From: Brasenia schreberi
Taxonomy: Eukaryota > Streptophyta > Magnoliopsida > Nymphaeales > Cabombaceae
Length of the DNA: 64,000 nucleotides
Assembly: GCA_036023115.1 (NCBI GenBank)
Contig: JAYKKT010000080.1
Coordinates: 12,261,001-12,325,000 of the forward strand
Direction: 5' to 3'
A program made the position numbers and the translations under genes. Under the pieces are notes generated by a model. The model saw nothing but the letters and a program-made list of their open reading frames with translations. It ran no database searches and was not told where the DNA came from. Below, one piece after another: positions 47,937-58,599 of this stretch (positions within the stretch are counted from its first letter, which is position 1; each line of letters begins with the position of its first letter).

Positions 47937-48300
47937 GCAGTCACGAGGACTGCAGAAATGATGATATTTGCAGCTAGTGAAGTTGCAGGAATTTGCAGCT
48001 ATGAAAGCTGCTTAAAAACTCAACCATGAAGGCTGATAAAAGTGTGTTGTAGCCATGAAGGCTGATGAAAGTTAATTTGCAACAATGAAAGCTGCTTGAA
48101 ATCAGATAGCTATGAAGGCTGAATTTAAGAATTATTGCAGTTAAACAGTTACTGAAAATTATCGCAGCCATGAAGCTGCTGAAGATGAACAACCATGAAG
48201 GCTAAGTTGAAGAATATTGCAGCCATGAAGGTTACTGAAAATTGTTGCAGCAAGGAAGATTGCTTGAAAATAGACAACCAAGAGGGTTGTAAAATTCAGA
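47937..48300 (+). repeat. Array of small inverted repeats (GCAGCC-ATGAA-GGCTGC type)
   Basis: About ten to twelve short hairpins, each a 4-6 bp stem with a 5-nt loop, spaced roughly 25-45 bp. Examples: GCAGTC ACGAG GACTGC (47937-47953), GCAGCT ATGAA AGCTGC (47995-48011), AGCC ATGAA GGCT (48051 on), later AACC ATGAA GGCT and GCAGCC ATGAA GGTT. Weaker relatives lie in B1 at about 27540-27660. No open frame spans it. Confidence 0.75.
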
Positions 48301-48972
48301 AAAGATGCAAAAAATATGAATTCATACGTAGTAAGTGTCTTCATATTTGGTCAAACAACAGAATTGGAAATAGAAGTGAAAGATAGAATGCAAAAAATCA
48401 GTTTACTTTTCACTACATATGCATGACAAATCAAAAGAAGAGGCTAGAGGAATTTGTTGGTATCGAATGTGGCAGTATCACTAAGAAGCATGAAAATTAA
48501 AACCTTGAGTTGTTGAAGTAAACAACCAGGAGGGCTAGAAAAGTGGTTGCAGTCACCATATGAAGGGGCATAGACCGACTAGTATGAGCATAAGTGTGTA
48601 TTCTGCTATTTGAGTGGTAGACAGAGGGCACCCAACCAGCACACCGGTAGCAACCATCATGTGAAGGGACACAGGAAAGGCCGTGTGAAGTGTGTATGGT
48701 GGAGATAGTACCTCCTACCATAAAAGATCAACTTTCTCAAGAGTAGAAAATGACTTTTGAAGTGTAGCTGTCTAATCACTTCATGGAGAAGAAGAAATAG
48801 AGAGGGAATAACCGACATACATAGAAGGGTCATGTGTTACCCATGTGTTGTTGATTGTTTAAGTTGATTTAAAGAAGCCTCGAAGAGATCATTAGTGTAC
48901 ATGTGGTGAAGGAAGAACCAATTTTTCGGCAAGTTTGGAGTTTGAAGTATCTCACTCCCAACTTGAGGGGGG

Positions 48973-49265
48973 TGTTGAAGAATATGTATATGCTGTTTTT
49001 TAAGTGTTATTTCCGTAATTTCTAATAGTTGGGTATTATTATAATTGCCCATAATACTAAGGGCATTTTGGTTATTTTATGTTTTATAGCCCATTATATA
49101 ATGGTTGGAAGTTTGTATTAGGGTTAAGAGGTTGTGATTAAGAAAGAGAGAAAGAGAGGGGGCGGCCACCATTGGAAGCCCGCCCCGCTCCTCCGATCTC
49201 GAATGTGTTTTTTCTCTTCGATGTGTTAGTTTAATCTTCCGCTATGCTAATCCCGAATTCCAACA
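48973..49265 (+). repeat. B3 3' LTR (293 bp)
   Basis: Shares TTATATAA, TTAGGGTTAAGAGGTT, AAGAAAGAGAG and CGCTATGC blocks with the B1 LTR (27758-27999) and, reversed, with B2's LTRs. TG...CA ends are intact. Confidence 0.85.
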
Positions 49266-49520
49266 CTTCCAACTTGAGGGGAAGTGTTGAGAATGAATTA
49301 TAAGTTTGGATCAAGTCCATTCAGATCACATTCAATCCAATGTGTCTTTTGAATTATATTTGTTTAGGGATAGTTCTGTCTTTCAAGTTATAAAGTCTCT
49401 ATATATGTGCTACCATATGATTAGAAACCCTCATGAAAAATAAGAAAGAGATGGCAGCCTCTAGCCATTCTTCTATGGCTGGTTCTTGCATTTCTATGTG
49501 AGATTCATCAATAGATTGAT

Positions 49521-50565
49521 TATTTCAACATAAGTATCTGTGTGAGCCTGCATGTATCGTGTGAGTGTATGTGCATGTGTGTTATTTATGTGTGTGTAAA
49601 GTCTACTTCATTACACTCCTGAGTTCAAGGTTTGTTTTTGAAGCGCTATAGTTTTGGTTGAAACTTCAACTATGCGACAAGACATTTAAAGAGTTTGAAT
49701 ACTTGCCTAGGAGTAAGTGGAAGTTTGCATTTTAATAATTGATGAAGCTGTTGACACCTTGCGTATGGATTTCCTGTGATGTGAAGGTTATGAGCATTTG
49801 GCTTCCTTGGAACTTGTTGCCAAGGATGCGTTCAATTATTTGATTCAGGCATAACCCTCAAGCTGCTCTTAGATTCCTTTCGTGGATTTTCTTCCTCTCA
49901 TCCTCATGCTACTTTATGGAAACTAGTAGGAACCTGCAGTACGATGACATTGATGTGTCATCCAAGGAGCAGCAATCAGTCCTCCCTTGTTTTCTCCCAT
50001 CTCCTCCCTCAGTGACCTATACCATCCCAGAATGCCTGTACACCTCGAACTCACTACCTGTTCCATATATTGAACTTTGTTAGTATGAACTTTATCTTTA
50101 TGTGACTAAAGTCCCTTGAACACCGGTGGGACTACATGGTTCTATTCTTTAATTTCTGTCAGAACTTCTCCTCTGAATTGTGTTGTACAAGAATAATACT
50201 AAACCCACATTTTTATGGCCTAGTATGATCTAGATTATTCACACCTCAGATCTGTTTCTCTGCAAGAAAAAAGTAAGAAAACTGCCTTCAAGGGGATTAT
50301 GTCATTAGCAAGAAGGTTAAGTTTTCAAACTCGATGACTTTGCAAAACTCTTGTTCTGAACACCATTCATCTGGTCGGTTGATCTTGGCTCATGGATTTA
50401 AAAGACATAACAAATTAGATGACTGGTTTTCATCCATTTTTCATGTACATTTTCTCACAAAGCGACAAAGATAAAACTGTGAATTCTAATACACTCTGGT
50501 AGTTGATTTTTGCTTTATATTATTATAAATTTATAGGTGGTAGCCTTTTTTTATTATTTTAACAG
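49521..50565 (+). other. HCF101 intron 8, right host part
   Basis: TG/GT-rich words at 49540-49600, otherwise no element or open frame recognised. Ends with acceptor TTTTAACAG before exon 9. Confidence 0.5.
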
Positions 50566-50655
50566 GTTCCATGTGTTGCTGTTGTTGAAAACATGTGCTA
50601 CTTTGATGCTGATAGAAAACGTCATTACCCATTCGGTAAAGGTTCAGGTTCTCAG
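50566..50655 (+). CDS. HCF101: HCF101 exon 9 (VENMC), GC donor
   Basis: Encodes VPCVAVVENMCYFDADRKRH and YPFGKGSGSQ, keeping the conserved VENMC cysteine. The exon end is followed by GCATGC rather than GT. GC-AG introns exist, but the match to the rest of a GC donor consensus is poor, so splicing here is doubtful. The acceptor is good. Confidence 0.88.
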
Positions 50656-50743
50656 GCATGCATTCGGCGCTTATCCCAGTCTTACCATTTATTTGAAGTT
50701 ATCGTCTGACACTACTATTTGATAGTTCTGATTTCAAGTGCAG

Positions 50744-50797
50744 GTGGTTCAACAGTTTGGCATCCCATACCTCTTTGATCTCCCTATCAGATCAACA
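50744..50797 (+). CDS. HCF101: HCF101 exon 10
   Basis: 54 nt encoding VVQQFGIPYLFDLPIRST, between acceptor GTGCAG and donor ACA|GTATGT. The family usually reads IRPT. Phase 0 both sides. Confidence 0.9.
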
Positions 50798-51632
50798 GTA
50801 TGTGCTACATGACCTTTGCCATGTGAACGATTGTTGCTTTTCTAGATTTGGTTCATTCACTCTCTCACTTCACTTTAGATACTTCATCATCTTTAATAAT
50901 TCAACTACTTGTTCATGGCCTCTCTCTTTACACTTCTCTAGATGAGCATAGCCTAAAAGTAGGCAAAGAGCAGAGAGAAGCTAATGATGTTGCCACTTTT
51001 GTTTAAATCTGAAGGGAGGTAATTTGTTGAGTAACTTAGTTTCCGTTGGGTTTAAATCTTGCACAACTATACATTCGGTTTGCTAAATTTATTGTGCACA
51101 AGAACAGAAAAAAGACAACGAAATAGAATCAACAATTTATTATATATTTTGGGATATGAGAGCCTGGACTTGTTAAGCTGCCAAGTCCTTTATCTAGCAA
51201 CTTTCTCAAGCGTATATTTTGAAAAAACGTTACCTACATACCAATGTGAGATGAACTCTCTAGGCAAACACTATCTGAAATAATCATGTTTTAATGGAAA
51301 ATTCATGTATCCTTTAAATTAGTATTATTTGGAAATAATATTCTTAATTATTTCTATTTTACTTTCTTGAAATTTGTGGACATTGTCATAAGATATTATG
51401 ATTTGTTTGGAATAATTCCAAAATAATATTTCACTGATTCTACTACTGGTATCTGTCATCTCACATTAAGACTTAAAACCATCTGGATGTCATGGGCGTG
51501 CTGCTGTTATACAGCCAGGGTTCCTCCATTGCAGAATATTTTGTGATATTATCCACACATGTTTCTGTGAGATTTTTCCATTCAACGTTTTACCCAATGT
51601 CTGAAGTCAAATTAAGCCAGCTTAGTTGACAG
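50798..51632 (+). other. HCF101 intron 10
   Basis: AT-rich, no element recognised; ends GTTGACAG. Confidence 0.55.
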
Positions 51633-51756
51633 CTTTCAGCATCCGGTGATAGTGGAACACCTGAAGTTGTAGCAGATCCTCAGGGTGAAGTTTCTAAAAC
51701 ATTTCAAGAGATTGGAGTTTGTGTTGTTCAACAATGTGCAAAGATTCGCCAAAATG
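51633..51756 (+). CDS. HCF101: HCF101 exon 11 (QQCAKIR)
   Basis: Encodes LSASGDSGTPEVVADPQGEV, SKTFQEIGVCVVQQCAKIRQ and N, ending phase 1 (G|GTACAA). The conserved cysteine of QQCAKIR is kept. End of the NTPase domain. Intact. Confidence 0.9.
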
Positions 51757-52027
51757 GTACAAATAATCATAATGGTTTATTATGCTGTTGTTTAGCATAT
51801 CTCTTTTGATAAATTTCTTGCATATGGCTTTAGATGCCAGTGTTATATAACTTTGTTTTGTTATCGCCACCAATTTTCTCAACTCTTAAGCTTAGAAGTA
51901 GGAAGTGAAAAACAGGTTGAAGGTTTACTTGCATACATACTGATTTAATACATTCTGTCTCTTTATTTACAATAAGTACAAAATTACTTGCTCCCTGACT
52001 AAAATACTTGCTAAGTTATCAAAGGAT

Positions 52028-52232
52028 AGTTGCGTTAGGTAGCGGGCAGCCAATGTAAAACTTTGTTGGGTCTTACGAGTGCCAGCATTTCCAGCGTGAA
52101 TGCACATGATCCCATATGAACTCTGAAGTTAAGCATGCTTGGGTAAAAATGGTACTAGGATGCGTGACCTCCTAGGAAGTCATAGTGTTGCACCCTCTAA
52201 CCGACTGGGGAAAGGCTTAGGTAAGGTAAGGC
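52028..52232 (+). mobile_element. SINE-like element with a 5S rRNA-like core and LINE-like ends
   Basis: Left 40 bp (TTGCGTTAGGTAGCGGGCAG, then CCAATGTAAAACTTTGTTGG) resembles the RTE LINE 5' UTR. The centre (about 52068-52199) is 5S rRNA-like. The right end CGACTGGGGAAAGGCTTAGG resembles the LINE 3' end and is followed by TAAGG repeats. AAGGAT flanks both sides (52022-52027 and 52233-52238), a short possible duplication. It looks like a 5S-derived SINE riding on the LINE's machinery. Confidence 0.7.
52068..52199 (+). rRNA. 5S rRNA-like segment (pseudogene)
   Basis: Contains GATCCCATATGAACTCTGAA, GTTAAGCATGCTTGGGTAAA, ACTAGGATGCGTGACCTCCT, then AGGAAGTCATAGTGTTGCAC, in the order and spacing of plant 5S rRNA. 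The internal promoter elements (A box GTTAAGCATGCTTGG, intermediate GATGCGTGACC, C box TGACCTCCTAGGAAGTC) are nearly intact. Scattered changes and a short deletion near the start make it a pseudogene, not a working rRNA gene. Confidence 0.85.
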
Positions 52233-52478
52233 AAGGATTTTGAGTGATATGGGTTCTTCGTTAGCATGATTAATGTATCAATCTTTTACCATCCATGTGT
52301 CCAGCATCCCCAGAAAGCATATGCTTACAAAACTGTCTTGCTACGCATTCATGTGAATGCAGATCTATCATATTTTGTCTTAAGAATCCAATCTTCATGA
52401 GTGATTTAGATCTACTAATACTTCATATCAGGATGGTTGATTATCTTTTTATGACCTTGTCCTCATTTCCTTATGCAG

Positions 52479-52603
52479 TGTCTACCGCTGTCACTTACGA
52501 CAAGTCTATAAAGGTGATTAGAGTGAAACTACCAGATTCAGCTGAAGATATTTTTCTCCATCCTGCTACAGTGAGAAGAAATGATCGCTCTGCTCAAAGT
52601 GTT
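52479..52603 (+). CDS. HCF101: HCF101 exon 12 (start of DUF971)
   Basis: Completes the Val codon from exon 11 and encodes STAVTYDKSIKVIRVKLPDS, AEDIFLHPATVRRNDRSAQS and V. Opens the DUF971 domain. Acceptor TTATGCAG, donor GTT|GTATGT. Intact. Confidence 0.9.
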
Positions 52604-53555
52604 GTATGTCAAACTTCTCTTTTAACGTTACTTTCTCAATATTCTTCAAACAAATTTTTTTGTTTATTCTTTATCATATGATCAGTTTGATGTTAGTGTT
52701 GGATGATGAGCTCCTTGCTTAGTGTGCTTTCTTTCATATTTTCCATCATCTTCAATAGTTCTGATGCTCATTTGTACACCAAATTTTATGGTTTTCAATC
52801 AATAGTTTGATTACGTTGATGGAAACTTTTGTTTTTATTAGCTTCCACCAGCGTTTTTTAATTTATCAGCTTAAACCTTCAGAAAACCTGTTCTGCTAGT
52901 ACATATCCATGAGCTGATATTCATCTCCTTGTTTAACCAGATAATTAACATTATCAAATCACAAGTCAGACACCAAAAATTAATGTGTTGTAAGTGATAT
53001 CTGAGAACAATAGAGACTTCTAGCCAATATTGAATAGTTTGTCCATTCTCATTGTAGATGAACTGCATTGTTTAGAATGAAAGAAATAATAAGATATCTA
53101 TCTTCCAATGTAACTACTCTTGGAATAGAAATGAGCAAGCACAGAGATGCTCATTCTATTATGCTTATTCTGCATTTTAAAATATCACATACTTCAATAT
53201 CTATGGAAAACTATTTTTGTAGTTTGTAACTGAGATTTCTTCTTCATTAATCATGTAACTACTCACATTATCTGAACGTGTCTTAGCAAGATGGATGCGG
53301 AAAGTTTGTGTTTCCAGTGTAGATTATAAGAACAGTAAATAGATTATGAGAACAATAAATAGTGTCAAGGGAATTCATAGTGAATATTGAACAGTTTTTC
53401 CATTCTCATTTTGGGTGAATCCTACTTATAGAACAGAAATGAATAGGTGCAGATGCTTATATTGTCTACTCCATATAAGATACTTACAGTATAGTACATA
53501 TAACCGTATTGGCAAAGACTGTCATTGTATCTAATCATCTCATTTCTGGGAGCAG
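52604..53555 (+). other. HCF101 intron 12
   Basis: AT-rich; two partly similar tracts near 53035-53120 and 53390-53460 (CCATTCTCATT, ATAGAAATGA). No element recognised. Confidence 0.55.
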
Positions 53556-53678
53556 GACGAGTGGACTGGGGAACAAAAGCTGCAATATGCTGATATTCCT
53601 GAAGATATTGAGCCAATAGAAATATGACCAATGGGAAACTATGCAGTTTCCATAACATGGCCGGATGGGTTTAACCAG
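53556..53678 (+). pseudogene. HCF101: HCF101 exon 13 with in-frame TGA
   Basis: Encodes DEWTGEQKLQYADIPEDIEP, IEI, then TGA at 53625-53627, then PMGNYAVSITWPDGFNQ. The family reads EEIRPMGNYAV here, so a CGA arginine codon became TGA, a single C-to-T change at a CpG. A product ending here would lose the rest of DUF971. Splice sites are good. Confidence 0.9.
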
Positions 53679-55714
53679 GTAATTCTTGTTCATTTGTCTT
53701 CATGATCACTAACTATAGTATTAGTTCCAGCAATTGCTTTTGCATCTGGAATGAAATAAACGCTGATGTATCATCGAACTCTGGGAAAGCGCTAAAGAAG
53801 ATGCAGCTGATCAAAAATCATTTCAAGAACAATTCTCAACATATGAAGGAAGAAGTAAAAAGTAATATTTTTTTCTTATGAATACAAAATACATCAGATA
53901 TCAGATAAGATTGGGAAATCTAATAAACCCAATGAGGCACTGACCTGAAATGCATATATGAGAATATGAGGAGAGTCAGCCAAACATCTAGATCAACTAG
54001 CCATAAGGTGAACTAACAAGTGGGCTAAATGTTGAAAGCTCTAATGGCTTGCTCTCCCTTGCAATTCAAATATAAAAATAAGTGTAAAACAACTAAAGGA
54101 AAAAAAATCCGAGAATCCGAGAAAATCAGTTCCATTCCTACATATGAAATATAGTCTTCCAACCCTCGTGTCCAAATTATTCAGCGCATGGATCTCTGCC
54201 TGTTTATATTCCCTGTAGCAAATGGTAGCGTGCCAATCTACACTTCCTCGCTCCAAAGATGTTAGTTCTAGAGACTTTAAAGAATATCAAGAATGATATA
54301 TTATCACATAACTTGGCAGGAGTCCATCATGCAAATTATCCAATTTTTCATTCAAAGATTGTTTGTATCAACTCTAATTGCCAAAACAATTGTTTACCAC
54401 TTAATTTAATACAAAGCATACAGTTTACTTTGTCATCCTATTTTAACTTGTTTCCCAATAACAAATGGTTTTGCTAAAAATTATCTCTAAAGAGTACCTA
54501 ACCAAAAGCTCCTAGCAAATCCAAATGAGTCGCTAGTGGTACTTCAAGTACGTTGAACTATGTTACTGTGCCTTAACAACTCAGACCACAGTAACCAAGG
54601 TGCAACAAGGCTACTCTACACAATCCACCTCTCTTATAAGATAGCTCACAAGTTAAACATGACTTCATAAGTCTGAACACAGAGTGTACCTCAGGTGACT
54701 TCATGTGAAGCAGGGAACAAGAAATCCAAAGATAAACAGTTCCTTTTATGATGCTCACTCTATTTTTTCCTTTTAGTGGCCATGATCAAATGTTCTTTCC
54801 AAGCTTAGCATGTCACTAACTTGTCCATCATATATGACAGTTCCTCATCTTGCTATTTTTTCATTAAAGAGGAAATTTGGACATGAGATTCTATCCCAAA
54901 AGTGAAAGGCATAAGAAAGAATAGAAAATAATGAACTTTTGGTGCGGGAAGAAGCCATTTTGAGTACTTGAAGAGAAAAATCAATGAACGATCCTTCTAG
55001 AAAAAGCACATTTTCCAGTACTCAGTTCTCAGATGACAAATGTCTTTGAGACTTCAATTGCATCTGAATATATGAAGTATTCAGATATGTTATTCAGAAG
55101 GGTGGAAGTCACAAAATAAGTATTCCTTTGAAAATTACACATGACAAACTAATGCAGGCAACTGTGAAGAAACCTATACCAATGTTGTCAAATCAGTTAT
55201 TCCTTGGCATGTATTACCAATCAAAATTCTTGCATATTTGGAGTGCATATTCTGTTTCCCTTTGAAACTCACTGATTGATATCTCTGTCATTTTTCTTCA
55301 GCATCTATATACACATACTTCTTGTCATTCCTGTTTGTGTATTTCTGCCTTCTCAATCTTCAAGTTAAGCACATCCTAGCTGCTATTGAATTGAGTCTGA
55401 TATATAATGTATTTCATGTTGACAATATAGTTGTTTCATATAAGAATGAAGACCATTTTGCTGCTTCTTTTATATGATTCTCTTAGTTTGACAATGATTT
55501 CATTGATTGGGGAGAAAATGGCTCCGAGGATCTGTTAGTGGAAGAAACCATAAACCTCAACGCTAAATACATTAGAAATTTATCTTTCTGGGGAAACATG
55601 TTCTTGTGATATCTAATCACCCATGCTATTGCTACCCTTTACGGTTTTCATTCAGTATGCTCACTAAATTTTGAGTTGGTTACCATGTGATAACCAAACA
55701 GAATGAAGCAACAT

Positions 55715-55755
<41 letters not shown>

Positions 55756-55844
55756 CTCTCGCACGTTCCTACTACTTGGGTATCCGCTAACAGCATGCAT
55801 CAATTTGTTATAATTTTACTAATTTTCTTGGCTATGTGCTGCAG
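53679..55844 (+). other. HCF101 intron 13
   Basis: 2.2 kb without a recognised mobile element; contains the CT run at 55717-55753. Ends GTGCTGCAG. Confidence 0.6.
55717..55753. repeat. CT microsatellite in intron 13
   Basis: Near-perfect CT run about 90 bp before the last exon; could act as part of a long pyrimidine tract. Confidence 0.95.
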
Positions 55845-55913
55845 ATTGCCCCTTATGATCAATTGGAGAGTATGGAACAGCTTGTTGACATTCCTGAAGC
55901 CAGACATGGCTGA
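55845..55913 (+). CDS. HCF101: HCF101 exon 14, C-terminus
   Basis: Encodes IAPYDQLESMEQLVDIPEAR and HG, then TGA at 55911-55913. IAPYDQLE is the conserved C-terminal DUF971 block. The end is close to the family's usual length. Confidence 0.9.
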   Translation: MAPYDQLESMEQLVDIPEARHG

Positions 55914-57343
55914 GATGAAGTTGGATAATGGATGATACTGGTTCTACTCCTTGGGACAGTATGGTGGAGGACACCCCGAGGAAAGTATTCATCTGCAAGT
56001 ATCTCTCTAGAAATATGAATTGGTCAGCGCAAATTTTTGGATGGGCATTTGATTGGCCCATGATAATTTATCAATGTAAATTTTACTGATAAGAATTTCA
56101 TATTCAGGTGATCAATGTAACTTTGTGCTGTAAAGTTTGCTACTTCATTCTTTACAAGGTTCCCATCAAAATTCCATCCTCCTTGCATCATTATCTGAAA
56201 TTGTCTTGGTTCTGGGATACAGTTATGTATTTCTTTCTTTCTTCTGCTCTATTAGATTGTACAAGAACATGAGTGTACATTTTCCAACTTCTTGGTTAGA
56301 ATGTTATTTTTCAAGAGCTATAATAAATTAAAAGATTTTTGAAGAGCCAATTGCGGTGATTAGTCCATACCTCCTCTCCTATGCTTACGACCACCACCTT
56401 GACAGCAAGAACTGCGATTCTTCATCATGGAACAAGATTGGGATACAAAATTTAGGATGATCTACTTTGCCATATTAATCCAGTAATTAAATTTTCCCTC
56501 AGATTATTCTGGCTGCGAATAAGAAGGATATGTGAAAAAAGTTCTATATGAAATGCTTCCTTAGCCAATTCCCGGTTGCAAATAGAGGAAAAACTAATTT
56601 ATTGATCATTAAAGCACGATTCTACACAACCTAATCTTAAAGTGCTGCGGTACATCTGCTTCTATGCTTCGAGTAGGCTTGCTTGTTTATTGTTATCGCC
56701 AACTGATAGCTTGGGCTTTAGTGTGGAGATTTCTAAGCAGATCATGTGCAGAACAACCCGGCGTATGACAGCTTTCCAGAGCCATATGCAAAGAAATTTA
56801 TGATATGCACTTAATCTTAGTGCATCCCCACATCATCATAATGAGAATGGCATGCAAGCTCTTTTGGCGTTTTATTTCTCCAGAAATCTGGTCTTTTGGT
56901 GGCAAATCTCTAGATTTTTACATTTTGGAGTATAGAGCAACACTCCAGCAGAATTCATGAAGAATCATAAACACCAAGAATAGGTCCAAATGTCACCAAA
57001 TCGAACTTCAATATATTCAATAGCTTGATCAACTTCAAGTATAACCAAGAAAGAAGGGCCTTATTTATGGGAAGTGGAGCAAGCTGGATTCAAAGGCTAC
57101 CTCCAGCAGCTGGAACTAGTCCAACTGCTGTCCCTCTTCAAGATGAAGAAGATAAAAAGAGAGAGTAAAATGTATGGTCATCGATAATCACTTGATGCAA
57201 CTTCGACTGTTTGGTCTAGCCGTTTACTGAACTTGGTTCACTGTGAGTGCCAGTTTTACACGGAACATCCATAATGCCGGTCTACTCAAGTCACATTTTG
57301 AACCGGTTTAACTTGTATGCAACCTTTCTTTTAAGATATTGTT
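55914..57343 (+). other. Former HCF101 3' UTR and flank
   Basis: Candidate poly(A) signal AATAAA at about 56323, about 410 bp after the stop. Beyond it lies about 1 kb of unassigned AT-rich DNA up to the Copia F LTR. Confidence 0.45.
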
Positions 57344-57679
57344 TGGAAATAAAAAACTTTTGAATAAACCAAGCTCATGCCAACATGGTTTCATTTTGGT
57401 TTTTCTATGAAGTAAGCCTATTTTGGGACATTGACCTAGATAATCAAAAAACCTAGTTGGATTTTCAAAGAGTTCTAGATAATTGTAATAATGTTTAATT
57501 TAGTTGGTTTATTTTAATTATCTTAAAATAATATAATGGTATCCTAGAAAAGCATATTTTTCTAGACCTATAAATATGATATAATTTTAACTATTCTAGC
57601 ATTAGTGAAGAATTCCTTCTTCTTATTGAGTTCTTTGCCTTAGTTGTTTTGATATTTCTTTTTTTCTTCTAACATTTGG

Positions 57680-58560
57680 TATCAAGGCTTAATTCCTTTA
57701 AAAATTTTGAAATTACTTTCGTAAATAATATTGGCATGGTCCAACCTCAAATCCCAAAGTTTGATGGAATAATTTTGAGTATTGCAGAATCCAAATGAAG
57801 GTGCTATTTGGGTTCTAGGAGCTAATGGAAACCATGAAGAAAGGATTGGTGAACTGGTAACCATAAATAATTTGACATTGAAAGAGCATACGCGTCTAAA
57901 GAAAATCACAAGGAAGATTATAATGCTCTTTTTTACATTTTTTAAGTATTAGATTCTTCTTTCTCGAGAAGGCCGTAAATGCAAAGATGACAAAGGAGAC
58001 ATGAGATACTCTTGTCAAGGCTTATAAGGGAGTTGAGAGAGTCTAAAAGGTTATCTTTAAACTCTCCGCTGATAGTTCAAGCTTCTTCAAATAAAAAAGT
58101 TCAAGTTGATTTCTGATTATTTTTCAAGGACATTGGCTCTTTAAATCAATTGAAGGCCAATGATGAGACTATCGAAGGCCAATAAGCAAATTGTTGAGAA
58201 GATTCTTCAAACTTTGATGTTATAATTTGAATACATCATAATGTCTATTGAAGAATCTCGAGATCTCTCCATTTTGTCCATTGATGAGCTTATGACCTCT
58301 TTGTAAGTCCATGAACAACGATTGAAAGAAAAATACAAGATGGTGGAAGAGGTTTTGCAAGACGAGAGAAAGGGTTCTTTTAAACAAAAAAGAATCTTAA
58401 ACCGAAAAAAGATAAGTCATATATATAGTGTTACAAACGTAAGAGGTATGGGCATTACAAATCTGAGTATAGAAGCAAGAAGATGAAAAGTTCAGATTTC
58501 AATGCAAAAGTTACAAACTCTTATAATGGTGAAGATGAGAATTACAAAAGCCTTGTTCAC
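57680..58560 (+). pseudogene. Copia F gag, decayed
   Basis: Starts MVQPQIPKFDG-like at about 57737, with a zinc-knuckle relic CYKRKRYGHYKSEYRSKK near 58430-58485. Its second cysteine is lost. Small frameshifts throughout. Confidence 0.65.
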
Positions 58561-58599
58561 TTGTAATGCTATCGTAGAAAATCAAAAGAATATTTGATA

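Larger units (their letters stand above)
47198..49265 (+). mobile_element. LTR element B3 carrying an NT-C2-type gene piece
   Basis: The 3' LTR is 48973-49265 (TGTTGAAGAATATGTATATG to GAATTCCAACA), with polypurine tract AACTTGAGGGGGG before it. The left end is lost where the hAT-2 right end breaks off. Like B1 and B2 it has no retrotransposon proteins. The inside has host-gene-like coding (47222 onward), a hairpin array (47937-48300) and the shared tract. It inserted immediately upstream of the element C polypurine tract. Confidence 0.8.
32763..49520 (+). mobile_element. Copia-like element C, gutted by nested insertions
   Basis: The 5' LTR-like tract (about 32763-32960) and 3' LTR (about 49285-49520) share TTTGGATCA, CCATTCAGAT, TCAAGTTATAAA and ATATATGTGCT blocks. 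The polypurine tract ACTTGAGGGGAAG precedes 49285. Gag, protease and the start of integrase run forward to about 34972, and everything to 49266 is other elements. RT and RNase H of C were not found. LTR outer ends are uncertain. Confidence 0.65.

Noticed and set aside
47930..48300. CRISPR-like array
   Set aside because: Plant DNA, irregular spacing, variable units; the repeats are short inverted repeats rather than fixed direct repeats with unique spacers.
52068..52199. Functional 5S rRNA gene
   Set aside because: Single, isolated, with substitutions and a deletion at the start, embedded in an intron with LINE-like flanks. Real plant 5S genes are in long tandem arrays.
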